64,000 nt of DNA from Takakia lepidozioides (Eukaryota > Streptophyta > Takakiopsida > Takakiales > Takakiaceae), in contig CM060732.1 of assembly GCA_030704615.1 (NCBI GenBank), forward strand, positions 77,479,053 through 77,543,052, given 5' to 3'. The notes under the pieces are model-generated. The model ran no database searches. It was given only the letters and a program-made list of their open reading frames with translations, and had not been told where the DNA came from. Within the stretch, counting starts at the first letter, position 1, and every line of letters begins with the position of its first letter. Of this stretch, positions 38,601 to 53,600 are shown piece after piece. The position numbers and the translations under genes are program-made.

Positions 38601-41600
38601 CATTACCCTGTAAGAAGTGCCTGCTGTTTGCTGTAGTGGGAGTAGAACCTAACCGACAAGGAGGAAATTACTCTACGTTTCCCAAAATTAAGAGCTCAGG
38701 GTCAAAGACATACCCAGGAGAAAAACTTCATTTTCCCAGGATGAAAGAAGTTCGGGTGTCCATTCCTTACTACTGAGGCCAGACTTAAATTGGAAGAGCT
38801 CCTGCCAACTTACTCGTTGGTACACAGACTCTTTCACAACCCACCGGTCTAACTCCCAAACTGTCTTTGCGCACTCTTGCTCTGTACTCTATCCAAGGAA
38901 TATATACAGGGTTAAAATTCACCTGTAAGTCGAACATAAGTTCATTCAGAGGTTTTTCCTCAGCTTGTTGGCCGCATTTCTCCGCACCACCAAATGTTGA
39001 ATCCTTGATGGAGTTTCCATCTTCTGTATTTTTAGTGGGAGTTTCCATGACCACGCCCTCATCCTCTGAAGCTGAGTAGCTGCTGTTGCTTCCCAGAGAT
39101 ACGCATGAATCAAGGTAGTCTCCATTCTACCCAAAACAGATAAACATGCTTACTCTGGGGTCAGGAAACCTCTATTGATGTTGTCCATACCACTCTGTAC
39201 AACTCTGAGAGGAAATGAAATGAAACCTCATAAAGTCCCCGCAGAAAGCTCAAAGAGCTTATGGGACGAGAAAGCATGAAACAAGAAAGAGAAATGAAAT
39301 GAAATGAAATGGTTCTTTATAACGTCCGCAGAGAGAGGGGATCCTCTACAAGCAGCCAAAGACAACCATTGTTCAACTTTAAAGTCTGTAAACAGAGTCT
39401 AGAAGAATACATAACAGTAGAACAGCCAGGTACTACCAACTACCCCCAGCTCAAACAGCATCCAAGTGGAGGACGAATTGGATTTCATGAGACTCACATA
39501 CACAAACAATCAGGCATGCTAGATTATGAACTCTTTTACAATCAGATAATTGAATAGACTACTAGAGGTACCTGAATAACCACGTTTTGAAAAGTTAATG
39601 TCTTTCCATCACCAACAAATATTATTGCCTCTGGGAAGAAGTCTGAGAGGTCTGTGCCTTTCCGATTCAACAAACGGAGGTGATTTCCTTGCCCATCATA
39701 GACATAGTCATTGACACCCTCACTGTCAGCAACCAGGGGTTGTTTTGGTGAAATTGTGACCTCCTTCTTACTTTGCTTGTGCATCATTTCATTAAGAAAG
39801 ATGCCATTCTTCATATCCAATGGATTTTCCTCAGCCTGTCCATCTGACAGCATCCCATGCATGGAAGGGATAAAAAATTCAGCCACTGCCAACAAAAAAT
39901 CAAAAGCCACCAAGAGACGGGGTCGCTGAATACGTAGGGACACTATCTGTTGAGTAGGGCTAATCCTTGCGTCCATAACCAGCATTGTGAGAGCCGACCT
40001 GCACCAGCAAAATCGTTCAACAACACAACAGTGCATTAATATCTTATTCTTCGCATTGGAAAATTTCTTCACATCCTACCCACCTTCATTATGCGATGAG
40101 GCACTCAGTCCCACTTTTTGACTTGGTGATAATCTCTTCCACCTGTAGAAGAACAAGACAGTGCAATTCATAGTGCACTAGTAACAATTCTTGGCTGGTT
40201 AACAACTTTAGGCCAGGTACAGAGGACCAAACACCTTCGGATGGGTTTGGGAGTGACCTGCACAGCTCCAAATGCCAATTGATGCCAACCCAAATACAGT
40301 GGAGTTCGAAAAGGTGGGTGGATTTTAGCAATTGGATGATGTGTAGACAAACCATTTGACCTTAACCTTTGTCTCAAAATTTTCTGTAGCTTCAGCTAAA
40401 GGCATGCTTTCACCCTCAGTCATGAGTAGATAACTAAGAAGTATGGCTTGGAGAGATGTACACCATTACAGAGTTGAAGTTTAACTGACCTGCATCCAGG
40501 CTTACTGGAAGAAGGTGCATCCAGTGCGCTTGATTCTGTCTTTGGTTCGATGTGATTTTGCACCTGGTCAGAATTCCCCTCCCAACAGTTTGGCTCTTGG
40601 TTCTCAGCAATACCAATCATGTATCGCATCTCTGCCTCAGTCCCTTCACGGTCATCTTTCACACTAATCGTCTCCAATGTTGCCATCACAATTGATTCGT
40701 CCACTGAGTTCACTTTGTAGGCTGCCCACACTCCACGCACCTGCAACCTCCACCTTTTCATATTTTCCAGTATAGACTTGCAACGGGAAGCACATGATGA
40801 ATGAAGTAACAGACTGGCTCCCAAGTTTCGATACCCTGGTTGTACCACAATGGAACTAATAAGTCAACTGCTTTCATGGCTACTGTACCTCTCATGTGTG
40901 CAACACAGTTCATACCTGTACAGTGGCAAGATTTGAATCCCTTGTTCCCCCATTGAACAAGCCAAGCTCAACCAGATCAATACCAACTCCAACTTTGATT
41001 GTAGTAAAAGGGTCTGCAGGTCCTGGAGATGAAGTGCCCATGTTTTCTGGAGGGTTTTCATTTTCCTCATCACCATCCTCTTGAGTGACGTCAGAGTTGT
41101 TGCCTTCAAGTGCTGGCTTGTTTTCAACCTGCTCAGCCGTCTCCTCTTGATTCTGATCTTCTTGCTTGCTCTCAAACAAGGAAGGTGGCAGATTAGGAGT
41201 CTCTGCTATATTGCTAGTTGCGCATTCGGTAATCACTTCATACTCCTTATCTGACAGGGCAGCTCTGAGCTCTTCAATCTGCAACCAAATTACTAGCAAT
41301 GAGAACCCAAAGAGATCTATAAATCTCCTAACAGTGGAACACATCTAAAGAACTTGTGGCGTCAACATTATAGTTGACTTAGGCCTGCTTGATTAGTTCT
41401 CTAGAAAACGGGGTTGATGCTTGTATAAGGGATTTCTAGAGGATATCTGGGAAACCTGGATCAATTGTTTATTCCTAGGTGAGTCTTACTACCGGTGTCA
41501 CCCCCTGACAAAGGTAGGTTCTGTCCCTTTGTGTTCCGCTCAAACTGGGCGTGGGGTCAATGGCCACAAGGCTACGGCAAACAACGTCTTATGAGTACAT

Positions 41601-44600
41601 TCTCTAGAAAACGGGAATGATTGTTATCGAGGCCAAATATCATGAAGAGGAGAGCAGATACTCCCATCCATTTAAGTGCAGCCAAAGGCACCACAACAAA
41701 ATTTCAGCAAAGGTTAAGTAAAGAAATACTTCCTTAAGTGAAAAAAAGGAAAGAAGGCAGGAGCTTTATGAAGTCTAAAAAACCCGAGGAGCTTCTGGCA
41801 CAAGAGCCCATAATAACCAAAGAGACAGACAAGTGCCACCAATGGATGCTTAACGCACCTTCACCGAAGCCTCAATGCCTGGAACCTGATGCAAAAGGTC
41901 GCGCAGGGGCCGTTTTACTTCAAGAGAAAATCCATTTGCTCGCTGAATGATTTCCTCCCCAGTGTTGCCATGAACACCGACAACCAAAGACACATCCTCA
42001 ATCTACACAAGGACAACCAAAAGCAGCTTTGTGTAGCAAGGAAAACTTTAAAATGTCCATTGAAGTCCATGGGGGAAAGCCTTATCAGAACATGGCGAGT
42101 TGGCCATTAGTTTTTAGTACCAAGTATTATTGTTGCATTTTGCCGGTTCCTCAACGTCCTGGGCGGCCCAACTTGTCGGCACCAGAGGTGCTTTTCCATA
42201 GACCAATACGAACATCAACTTTCAATCATATCCAAGATAATTGCAGCGGGGGACAGGAAGCCATCTACAAGCTACAACTCCGAGGCCTCTACATGTGAAC
42301 AGGATTTCTGCATAAAAGAATAGTGCCAATATGGTACCCAAGGCTTGCAATTGACCGACATCGCCACTGCTGTAAATCGATCCTAGAACCAAAAAAACCA
42401 GCCCACAAGCAACTACTGCTCAAGGGATTGTCTAAGGGTGAAGGCCTTGTGCAGGTAAGCTGCGAAGCATTTCTGATCCTCATAGTGGAAAACTTCAGTG
42501 AGAGATGGAGTTCCACGGAATAGATAGGGAGTCTCCCATGGATCTCATATAGAGGGCAACAGAAATGTTCTTAGTTTCAATTTCCTGGTTGTGCCCGGTG
42601 CAAGCAGGGCAAAGGCGGTCCTCCATTGCAGGTTTTGCCATCTACCAGTCTCTATCCGTAGATTGTGGGAGCCCACCCTGAACCGCCCCAAAGCCCTCAG
42701 GGGGGAAAGAGATAAAGGTGCTGAAAGGTAATTGGGCTGCAAGATTCTATCATCACGGAGAACCAAGAATGTCTCTCGATAGAAATGGAGTTTTGTTGCG
42801 AGATTGGGTAGCTTCCAAGTTCTCCTGACACGTAGTTCCATACGTTCCCCTCTTCTGAGTTTGTTGCGATTCTGTTTGGATGTGATTTCCACCCCTTATG
42901 AATTTTGTGGCAGTAGCGAAGCAATAGAGAGTCCATTGCGCTCAAAAAAACTGCACACTCGAGCATACCAGGAGTGCTTGAAACCTGCTAATAGATGTTG
43001 CGAGGGCTTTTGCCACAAAATCAAAATTGCATGAAGAAAGAAACTGGATTGTATGGTAGGGAAAACCAAGCTTCAAGACCAAATCTAAGTGATGAAGGTG
43101 GCAGGTAATAATTAAGAGTAACTGGATAGGTAATAGTAATAGTGACCGTTTCTTAATGCAACTTTACTGGATTCCTGTCCAGCACATGTACTTGTGTCCT
43201 TGTCCACTCAGCTGTCTTTCCCTTCAAGAAAGATGATCTAGTACCTACGAGGCACACTACCAAGCATAATATCTTACCTCCAGTTTGATTGTTTCCAAGC
43301 GCACAGCCCCAAGCTCATCCTTATCACCCCCAAACCAGTCCGAACTGCTCCTTACATTGATATGCAGAATGTCTAATTCCAGAAAACTGTCCACACACAC
43401 CAGGTCAGATAATGCCAGGAGTAGTTAGGGTCTAAGATGTATAGTTACAGAATGTCTACTCCTCTTGCAAAAGATCACCATCAGACTGCGTCCTATCCTG
43501 CGGACTTCCGGCAGGGCAACACAGGAGCCTCTAGCAACCAATGACCAGAACAGACGTACGTATTCTCAGGTCTCGGCAGCTTACTCAGTGCTGTGGGTTT
43601 CACGTGGCATGATGATGATAGGTTTTGTGAGTGCCAGATCCAGCTTGAGTGATGGTGACCCATCAATTTCAGATTGTGTGTAAAACTTCTCATAATTGGT
43701 CACTTTGTCCTTCAGCTTTACCATATAGCCAGAATTTTGTGGAACAAGGCCCATGAAATAAGAAGATATCTGCAAAGCAATGTCCCTACTATCAGTCCAG
43801 CAACTTTCAAAATTGCCAATTGTTGTACATCCACAAAACAAACAAGTATATCATGATTTTGTTTGTAAACTGAGGTATCAACAACAAAAGTTACATATGT
43901 ATTTGTTTCTCTGTGTCAGCACTTAGATATCAGGTGGTGCATCATATTGCAAATTAGAGTGCAAGCTACAAGCACAAGCTGGTGCTGGTACCCACCTCCT
44001 GAATGAAACGGTAGAGAAAAACGAGCCGCACTTCAGATAGTTTGCCACTGAGGCTATACTCATAACCCTCATAATCAACATCATCAACACTGAATGACAG
44101 GAACTCCAACTGCCAGGACAAGGACATGGGCTTTCCATCAGCGCGTGCAGAAATACAAATCACATAACTACTCTTAAGCCATGATACTTCCTTGTAAAGT
44201 AGACCTTCCTGTGAATATCATAGACTTTATGAGTATGCTCGTGTCCAACTAAAGGAACACCATGGACTCTCTGTTACTCCCTACTGCCACAAAATCCGGA
44301 GGGGGTGGAAATTTTGTCCAAGCAGGACTGCAAGAGATGCATCAGATAGGAGCTTATGCAACTTCCATCAGGAAAACCTGCAAATCAGCCAGCAAAACTA
44401 CAGTTCTATCGGGAGACATTCTTGGTCCTCCGGGACGATAGAATCTTGCAGTCCAATTACTTGTCTGCAACTCTATCTCCTGCATTGGGTAGGTTTAGGG
44501 CAGGCTCCCTGTCTGCAGATAGACTGGTAGGTCAGGCAACCCGCAATGTGAGGACCGCCTGTGCCCTGCTTGCACCGGGAAAACAGGAGGGAAAAACTGA

Positions 44601-47600
44601 AGAACATTTCTTCTTTCACTGTCCTTTCAACTATGAGATCCATGAGACAATCAACTGTCTATTCCATGGTACCAAATCTGTCGCGGAGGTCTTTCACCAC
44701 AAAATCGTAAATTCTTGGCAGCTTACCTGCATGAGGCTTTGACTCTTAGACAATCCCTTGAGCAATAGCTGCTTTTGGGCTGCTTGTGGAGGGCCCCTCT
44801 CTCTGTCCCATAAGCTCTACGAGCTTTCCGCGGACGTTATAAAGCACCATTTCATTTCATTTCATTTCTGTCCCATAAGCTCTATGAGCTTTCCGCGGAC
44901 GTTATAAAGTACCATTTCGTTTCATAATATTTCTTTCTTGTTGCTTTTGGGCTGCTTTTTGGCTCCGGTTATGTCTCTCTTCTGTGTTCTTTGTGTCCCC
45001 AGACATTTAGTTATTATGTTGGTGCAGGTAGATACCTCGATGAATGATGAGCCCCCCGGATTCCGCATGTCGCATATGTAGTGATATAGGTGGTGTTGCT
45101 CATGTATGCCATCATCACTCATGTGAAGATTCCCCAAAGCTGCTTTTATGCCCCATGATGCTGGAAAAATCTGCAAGGAACAGCAAAAATTTATTTCAAA
45201 GATCCCTCACAGTGGCAACAAACCCCTCTCAACAGGATAGCAGCAACCCAGGCTACCTGATTGGCATCTCTCTGGGGCTCCTAGGCAATGGCAACTATGC
45301 CTGACTGCTCCCGAAGCAGCTGTGGAGGTAAGCATGACATCCTACACACTCATTTTACGAAGTTCATTGTCAATTAGCTTCTATAGTGGAAACAATCCCC
45401 AAGCCACTGGGAGTTCATCCTTTATCCAACATGCGCTTCAATTCCCGTCTTGCTTTACTTGTCAATCCCAGTGGCTAATATTCAATTGGAAAGCGACTAA
45501 GACAAACAGTAACTGCATAGCATGGGAATTCAATTTCTCCTAGAACTGCAGTCCCATCAAGTCACTTGTTTCCTTGCAGATATCAATGCTGCAACATGAA
45601 CCCCTGTGAGTGAAACTTGAAGGCAAAAAAGGAAAACCAGGTTTTCATGATACCTTCACTTCAGTGTGCAAATCATTTTGAGAAAGAGTTGCCAGTTGAG
45701 CTCCATCCTCCATGTTGAGAACAATCTCAGCCAGGTCCATGTCCAATACCACCAGAAAAATAACACGGTCTTTGCCTTTCCCCAACAAGCTTTTCACTAC
45801 AGAGTTCTTGCGCTCAAGAGAAACTACTGTATTACCATGTTCATCCACATTCTCAATGACTGTTGGATCGATAGTGGTAACAACCACATCAGATTCAGCT
45901 GATGGAGGGGCAGCATTCTTGTCGGGAGGTTCTACTTCAGCATTGATGGCCGTCACAATATCCATGAGGGCAATAAGGGTTGGACGGTTGCAGTAGAACG
46001 AGAGCGTTGACAATGCCACCCTTACCTGTTGACATTGATCATACATGATATTCAACCTCGTCGAAATGTATGATCAAACTAGATTCTGGCTTTCATAACC
46101 AGGAAGTGAAGTGCATGTATACCGATTAACTAAGCAACACAGTAGATCAGGTACACAGTGAGTACAAGCGGATGCCCAGGGACTATAATTCACACAAGCT
46201 TGGAAAAGACATTCATTTTTATTTTATCACTTCTAGGTGGCAGACACACCCACTCAATCAGTCGAGTGCAAGGGTACTCTGCAGCATGCAACTTTACATA
46301 TGTTTGCTTATTGAAGTGAACATTAGTCTTCTCAATCTCCAGACACACAAAGCTGAAATTAACAAAATGAAAATGGATGAAAACACTTATACTCAAATTT
46401 GAATGGCCACAAGGAATATCATGCACAGTCATACCTCCTTGTCAACGTTGGCATACTCTGGTGATTCTTGAGAAGAAAAGATGATTTGGGCTTTCACAAA
46501 ATTCTTCAAGTCCTCAATATGTGTCACGTCATCACCACCATTTTTGGCGGATATGGACCCTGGCAGGAGTCCAACTTCACGCCTGAAATTTGGGGGCTCT
46601 CCCTCCTCACTTTTACCCTCTTCCGCCTCAAAGACCTTTGAAGCCTCAGGGCCATTCCTATGTTGGAAGGGAGATGGGGAGCCCTCCTCATTTTTGTTGC
46701 TCTCTTCAGATGCATCAGAGTAGTCATATTTGGAGTCCTCCCCCTCACTCTGAGACAGGTTGTTATTGTGTCCATGATTTCTAGAGTGTTTTATGTAGGA
46801 GCGAGCCAAGTATCGGCATGAGCGAGACACATGACCATGGAGTTTATCCTTTATCTTCAAAGACTGCAAAACAACTCCAACAGACAGATCGTACTTCCTC
46901 ATAACAAACTCCACCTGCAATCAAGGTGATATGATTGTCAAGAACTGATGGCTGTATGAAACCCTTCTGATGATACTGTGTGTATGTGTGCTCCGTATTA
47001 ATATGGCTTTCCTTAGGGAAAAGTCACTCTGGAGATAACTCAAAGCGTGCAGTTCCAATAGCTGTCAATAGTTGTGAGGCAAGCAACATGACACGGGAGC
47101 ACTGTCTGTTTCCACATAACACCTCAAGCTACCAGGTATTAGAGTGCAAATGTCACATCATAGTGAATCACTGGTTCAACTAGTGGTGACACATGAGCGA
47201 ACATAATGTGCTTCTTCAGCAACATTTTCATCTTGTTGGGTTGCCTGCATCTGATGAAGTAACTTTCACAAAATTTCTCATATCTGCAAGTGATTTAGAG
47301 ATATGGTTCTTGTAACTTAGAAATGGAAAGAGTTGATAGCTTTTCCCAGATTTACCTTACTACCAATTGCACGGAACTCCAAAATAGGCTTTTCAGGCTC
47401 CAACAGTAGCCTACTCGACGTATGGTCAACCTACACATTCAGATAAGATATGGAAATGAGTAGCAGGTGCTGATGTACTGCATAAAAAGGATCCAACCCC
47501 ACCACAAAATGAAACATAAACATAGGATCCATTCTCTACTTTTGAAACAAAAGATAAGCAAACTTAGTTCCATTCCATCCTTGATGTGTACGCCCTCAAC

Positions 47601-50600
47601 GGCAAGCAGCTATTAACCTTAATAGGTACCAACAGACATATTCCTACTAGCTGGTGACTTCAATCTGACTTTGCTTCGTGTAAGGCCGACAGCACATGAG
47701 GAAAAGATGCCAAACACTTGACTCTGCTGTGGAGATGTGAGGGTTTCGTGGTTCCCCATTTCCTTCCATGGTAAATTATTTTGCTTGCAGTAGCCTTGTG
47801 GACATAATCTAGGCACCCAGTTCACACAAAGAGTAGATCAGGGTCAAACAGTATCTCACATTCAGGCTGTTGCTCACAACAAGTTTGAGCTCATCCAGCA
47901 CCCCTGTTAAGAAGAAGCTCTCCTGCTCTGTCGGATTCATCTTCTCATTTCCTTCTGCCGCTTCAATTACCGCATCCTTAGCATTTCTGTCCACCTTCTT
48001 ATCAGCTCCTATCATCCCAGTGATGGCAGCAGGCGCCTGGATCATAAACTCCAACAAAATAGTCTATCAATAAGCAATGGAACATATATGTCCACCAAAC
48101 TGTTTAGAGGGTGGCTAGCTAATTCCACACCTATCCTTATTTCACTGGGTCTGGTCGAAACATCTACCTCTTGTCACTGTACTGCATGGCAGCTTTTCAA
48201 ATAAAGAAAGTGGGTCAAGAGTCCACCTGACAAACATCCTGCTAGAATAGTCTATGTAAAACTCTATGCATTCAACAGTTTGACAGGCTAACCAGTGAAC
48301 AATATGATTTACCCACCGATGCACTTAAGATAGCTCCAGATAGACGCCCTTGCCAATTATCCCTTGCAGAATCATCTTCAAAACGTAAAAGCAGAGCATT
48401 TGCAGACTCTGCCACCTGGCCAGGCAAGCACTAAATTTGCATAAGGCTCTTTTCAGAAAGACTACTACCGAAGAGAAATTACTCAAAGAACATAGGAAAA
48501 TTCCATCTTTGGCAGGAACCTACTTAGTCTACCAGGATTTAAGACCTTATTTTGGTCTGCTTTGGAAATTGGAAACATAGAGCTTTCTGCGGATTTTCTC
48601 CTTTTCTCCTTTTGCGCCACCCCACAACCAAAAACTGGCTATTTGACAGCGTGGTCAACCCGGCCGCCACTCAGTAGTTGCTTTTGGGCTGTTTTTTTTG
48701 GATCTGGTCTTGTTTCCTCTCGTCTTTTCCATTTAGTCCCATAAGCTCTTTGAGCTTTCCGCGGACGTTATAAAGTACCATTTCATTTCTGTGGACGTTA
48801 TAAAGTTCCATTTCATTTCATTTCATTCTTATGCTATTGTTGTTATCTCCTGGGACCTAAATTCCTTCTGGTGGTGCCTGGTTGTTAGGGGCCCCAATTT
48901 TCAATTCTAACTTGTTTTCTCTTTCCCTTGTCCCATAAGGTCTTTGAGCTTCACCTGGATGTTAGATTTCTGTCTCTGTTATAAAGTATCATTTCCTTCC
49001 ATTCATTTCATTTGCTATGGGACAAATCCACAAGGCTACAGCATCTTTCAAATCACATCTAGATAACCTAGCCAATCTTGAGGTATCAACAACAAACAAA
49101 CACTTGCAACCTCCCAAAGTTGGTGATGTTCGGTAGCAATACCTTGTTATTGAGTTGACCAGCATCGCATACTGCCAACACATTCTCCACATTGCCAACA
49201 GACTCAGGAGGAACGTGAATAGCCTGCTTGCCTAACAAACTACAACAGGTGAAAGACTTGTGAGAAGACCGTGTGACTAGTAAGGACAATTGCATGCACA
49301 AAAAAAAATTCCCTTCAGTTTTTTAAAGTGATTTATGGTATGTTCTGCACGGTTCCGGAGCAAAAAAACTTCATATACCACTGGAAGCTCAAAGAGCTTA
49401 TGTGACAAAAAAATAATGGAACTTTGTAACATCCACGAGGGTCGCAGTGCCCATGAAAAGCCAAAAGAAAACTAAACATCCCAAAACATATTCATCCAAA
49501 GAATAGATAGACAGGAAAAAGGGGTGCAAAGTAGACACCCATGTCAGGTTACCTGTGACAAACTTTGTAAGACTGCGAGGAAGGGGACTCTAACAGATAA
49601 AGGAAGGGGCCCGCCAAAGCACCATATCTAGGCTTCCAGACTGCCTCTCTGTGTCCAACTCCCTGCACACATATTGACATTCTGACTTTTAGACAATCAT
49701 TTTGTTGAGGTGAAGTTCTCTGCGCAAGTGCTCTCCATGACTCCAGCATGCATTGACACATTCCACAAGGCCTGATTTGTCCTTTACTAATCACTCTCCT
49801 TAACCCCAGCTACAAATAGAACATTACTTCACACCTAAATTTATTTTACTATTGACGTCGACAGAGGAACATACCCTAATAGATCCCAGTCTGACTTTCA
49901 ATGCCAATCAACAATATGTATCGTGAACTGGTGATTATAAGTGGTCCAATGGTATATGTCTTCCCTAGATGTACATGCAGAGTCTAAGCTCAGACCAGCT
50001 TGGCACACAAGTCATGCGCGTGATTATTCTGTACCTGCCATGAGAGGACAGACATATTCCCCTCAAAGTCTGCTGGATCCCACGCACGAATGGAAGAGCC
50101 TTCACTGTCGTCACCCGAACTGCTCTGGAAAACCTTTGTGACTTGCATAAGGCGGTGATATCGTGCGGGTGAAAATTGAAAACCCAGAGATGGTAATCTA
50201 ATTGCAACTCGAGATGATGGATAGAGAGGATGAGGCACACAAATCTGTTTCATCCAATCACATTCCATCAGGCAACTCTTCTTCTGAAGACCCTGATCAC
50301 TGTTAAGATACAAATATGGGAATGCAACATATGCACAAAGTGAAGGGCAACAGAACTGGTTGTAAGAGAGAGAACCTCCTAACATCCTACTCCTCCTCTG
50401 CTTCGTCTTCCAAAATCCAGGGTACTAGGTACTACATGGCTCTGATTTTAATACCCTCTAATGTACAAATTTACACACTGAAATGGAATGTGATCTAAAC
50501 TGCTTGAAGGTAGGACTTTGTCATTATCTGATTCACATCTTAAACATCTGTACCACATTTTATCGGAAAACTGACGAGCAAGAAAGTATAAGAAATTGTG

Positions 50601-53600
50601 AAAGGAAAACTTCAGAAACAGTAAGATTTGACTTTTACCTGTTGAAATGCAACAACCATGCGAGTCTTCTCAAGCACTGGCAGAAACAAATAAGCACCCT
50701 CTTTGCCAACATCACCCTCAATTTCGTTGGAGGCACGTCCTTCTCCCCCATCTTCTTTTTCCTCCCCATCCTCACCAATCACTGAGCTGTATTTCACATT
50801 ACCGTCAACTTTCTTACTCTGACGTTTGCCTTTCTGATCATCCTCTTTGACTGTTTTCTCCTTCTCTTCAACTTTGCCATAACCATCTCGCCCCTCTCTA
50901 CTCTCAAATCGAATTTCCTTATCATTCGCTTTGCCTTTGTCACCCTGATCTGTCTGCTTGAGTTTAGATTTATTTCTTCCACTTTCAAGTTGGAGCTTTC
51001 CAGTTGAGTCATCTATAGAATAGTGCCGTCTCCAATCAAACTCTCCATCGACAAAAAATGCAGAAATATCCCTCAAACCAATGCGAAAACGCATGTACAA
51101 CTCCAGCTCCTCTTCAGAAGCCTCTAATGCATCATCCTCCTTCACAACCCAACCAACAGGTCAAGACACTAGCTTGAATCAATCCTGTCACCTCTCCATC
51201 CGAACATTTCTGGCCAGTAAGTAGATGAGATTAGACAAAAGCAAAGCACAATTCTTACCAATTCTGTCTGGAGATTTAAGTACCCCAGATCAAGCAAGAG
51301 TTTGCATTGATGCTTGCCATCAGGGTAAAACTCTGTAGGAATGGTAACCTTGGGCGCAGCAATATCCAGATCAAGAGAAAATCTGCAGAATCAACCCACC
51401 AGAGGTGACCTATCCTTCATATTCTTAACACCAGCATTGCTCTGGACAAGAGAATTAACTGTTGGACGCTGCAACTGCTGCATTCCCTTGTGACACCACA
51501 GCTTTAAGGGGAGAGGTCGCGCCTACAGAGAGCCCTGCATAGACTGTTTAGATGGCAGTGCATGCATGGAGTCTGGAAAAGTAAAATTACACTGATTCAG
51601 TGGTTGAAGTTCACATCATGGTTGCCTGTGAAGTTTAATGATAATAGGACCAAATTTCCATTGTAAGAACGCAACCCTCCGACAGGTTCTGAAGGACGAA
51701 CAACTTAACATTCCAGCTTCTTCAATCTTGTTGAGGCCCTCTTGTTGAGCCCCTAGAGCAAATTTCTTCCATTCTCTTAGAATTCAGACCAAAACAGCAA
51801 TTGCTATGCTATCACAATTTACTATAGAGTGCTGGAAGCCTACTGGATATACTTTTGCTGTTAGCCTGAAGACCTGTGCTTTCTGCAGGTAACAAACACC
51901 CTGGGAACACTACGTACATTGACTTGAAAATAACCACCTTAAGATGGGGATTTGTTGGCAAAACTGGGGTATTACCTAGGCTTATTCTTCAAAGCCTCGT
52001 TCAATTGCTGTTGTGCATTACGTGAAACTTCGTCCAGCGTCATCTGCAATCATTTTTGAATGCATGAGATGCACAAAAGAGAGAATCTAAACAATAAAAA
52101 CATTATGACATTAACGTCCTTCAACCAGTGGAAGTTCTGCTGTTGCTTGTCTCTAACCCTCATTTCACTATTTTATTCCTGTGTATGATCTCATGTGTTG
52201 TGAAATCAAGTGCACAGTGTACTTCACATGGCTTACAATCCAACAAGCATTCTCTACTCCACCTAATAGCTCTGCAGCATCATCAGTAATCAAAGCTGAT
52301 TATATTGCTTATTACACAAGCAAATAATGGTGGTAAATTTGGCATTTGTGCATACTGTTTTGGAGGTACACAAATTAGAAACCCACCTGCACAGCAGCTG
52401 CTGTTTCCAGCGCAATACTTCGACTGACAGCTTCTTTGCTCGAGAAGAACTGAACCACTCTATCAATGCTTTGTTTGAACACCTGATGCATCCACAGAGG
52501 AGGTTTCACTCTACATTACCCAGTACATCTGAAAAAGAGAACATAAACTTGAATACTCACCCATTTGAATACTCGTGGATTCACACTACTTTGTAAGGCA
52601 GACAATCAGAAGGAGAAACAGATGATAAAACCAAGTGGAGAGCATAATGCGTTATAGATAATCATTTTTTAGCTCAAGAACTTACTGTTACATAACAAGG
52701 AGCAGCCTTGGCCACTAGACTCCAGTCGATGTTGCCCTCCATTGGACTTAAGGTAAAGGTTCCAGACACAGCTTTCTCGTGGGTTGCACTCTGCCTCACA
52801 AAAGCAACAAAGTGTTTATTGAACAAAGACAACATTATCCTACCACCACTAAGCAAAATCACTTACACAACGCAAGCCTTACCCTGCGACAGATTTTAGA
52901 TTCTACAGGTTTTCCCATAGAGTCACTAAATTGGACCATGGAAAGTATCCAGTCTGGAGTTCCCATTTGCAACCGCTGCTCTTACAAAACACGAAGGGTG
53001 GGTCTCAGCCCTTCAGTGTGTGGGAAAGCCTGGAAGAGAGCTTGCACATTTCAAAAATCTTGAGGTTCTGAGTGCTGTGGAAATGAGCGTGCCCACATAC
53101 AATACTTATACCTTCATGAGCTGACTTGGTACAAGGCATTCATCGGAATAACAACCTGCCCTTTTTCCTTTTATGGAACTCACGTATGATTTGTTTTTTG
53201 GAAGGACATCATACATACCTCACCAAGTAAACCTTCGGGACACGATACTCTGTATGAGCTCAATGCGACATCAAACACTTGGGTCTGAGGATAGAGCTTT
53301 ATCCCACAGCCAAGACCCTCAGCTGACAGCTCCAAGATATAGTTTCCATTGGCAGACAGCAATTTGGTTGCATTGTGTTTCATTTGAATATCAACCACTG
53401 TGTGCAGCATATGGGGCTCATCAACTGTAGGTAGGAGTGGAGAGGGTTTCCCTTCCTCATAGCCGATAATCTGGTTCACTTGTCGCCAGTCGTCTTCAGT
53501 AAATGGGCGGTTCTCAGTTTTTCCATTGTCTGACTGACCGCCCCTACCAGAGAAAGAGATTGTTTAAGTCATTCCAACAGCATTCACCCAATCCTTCTCA

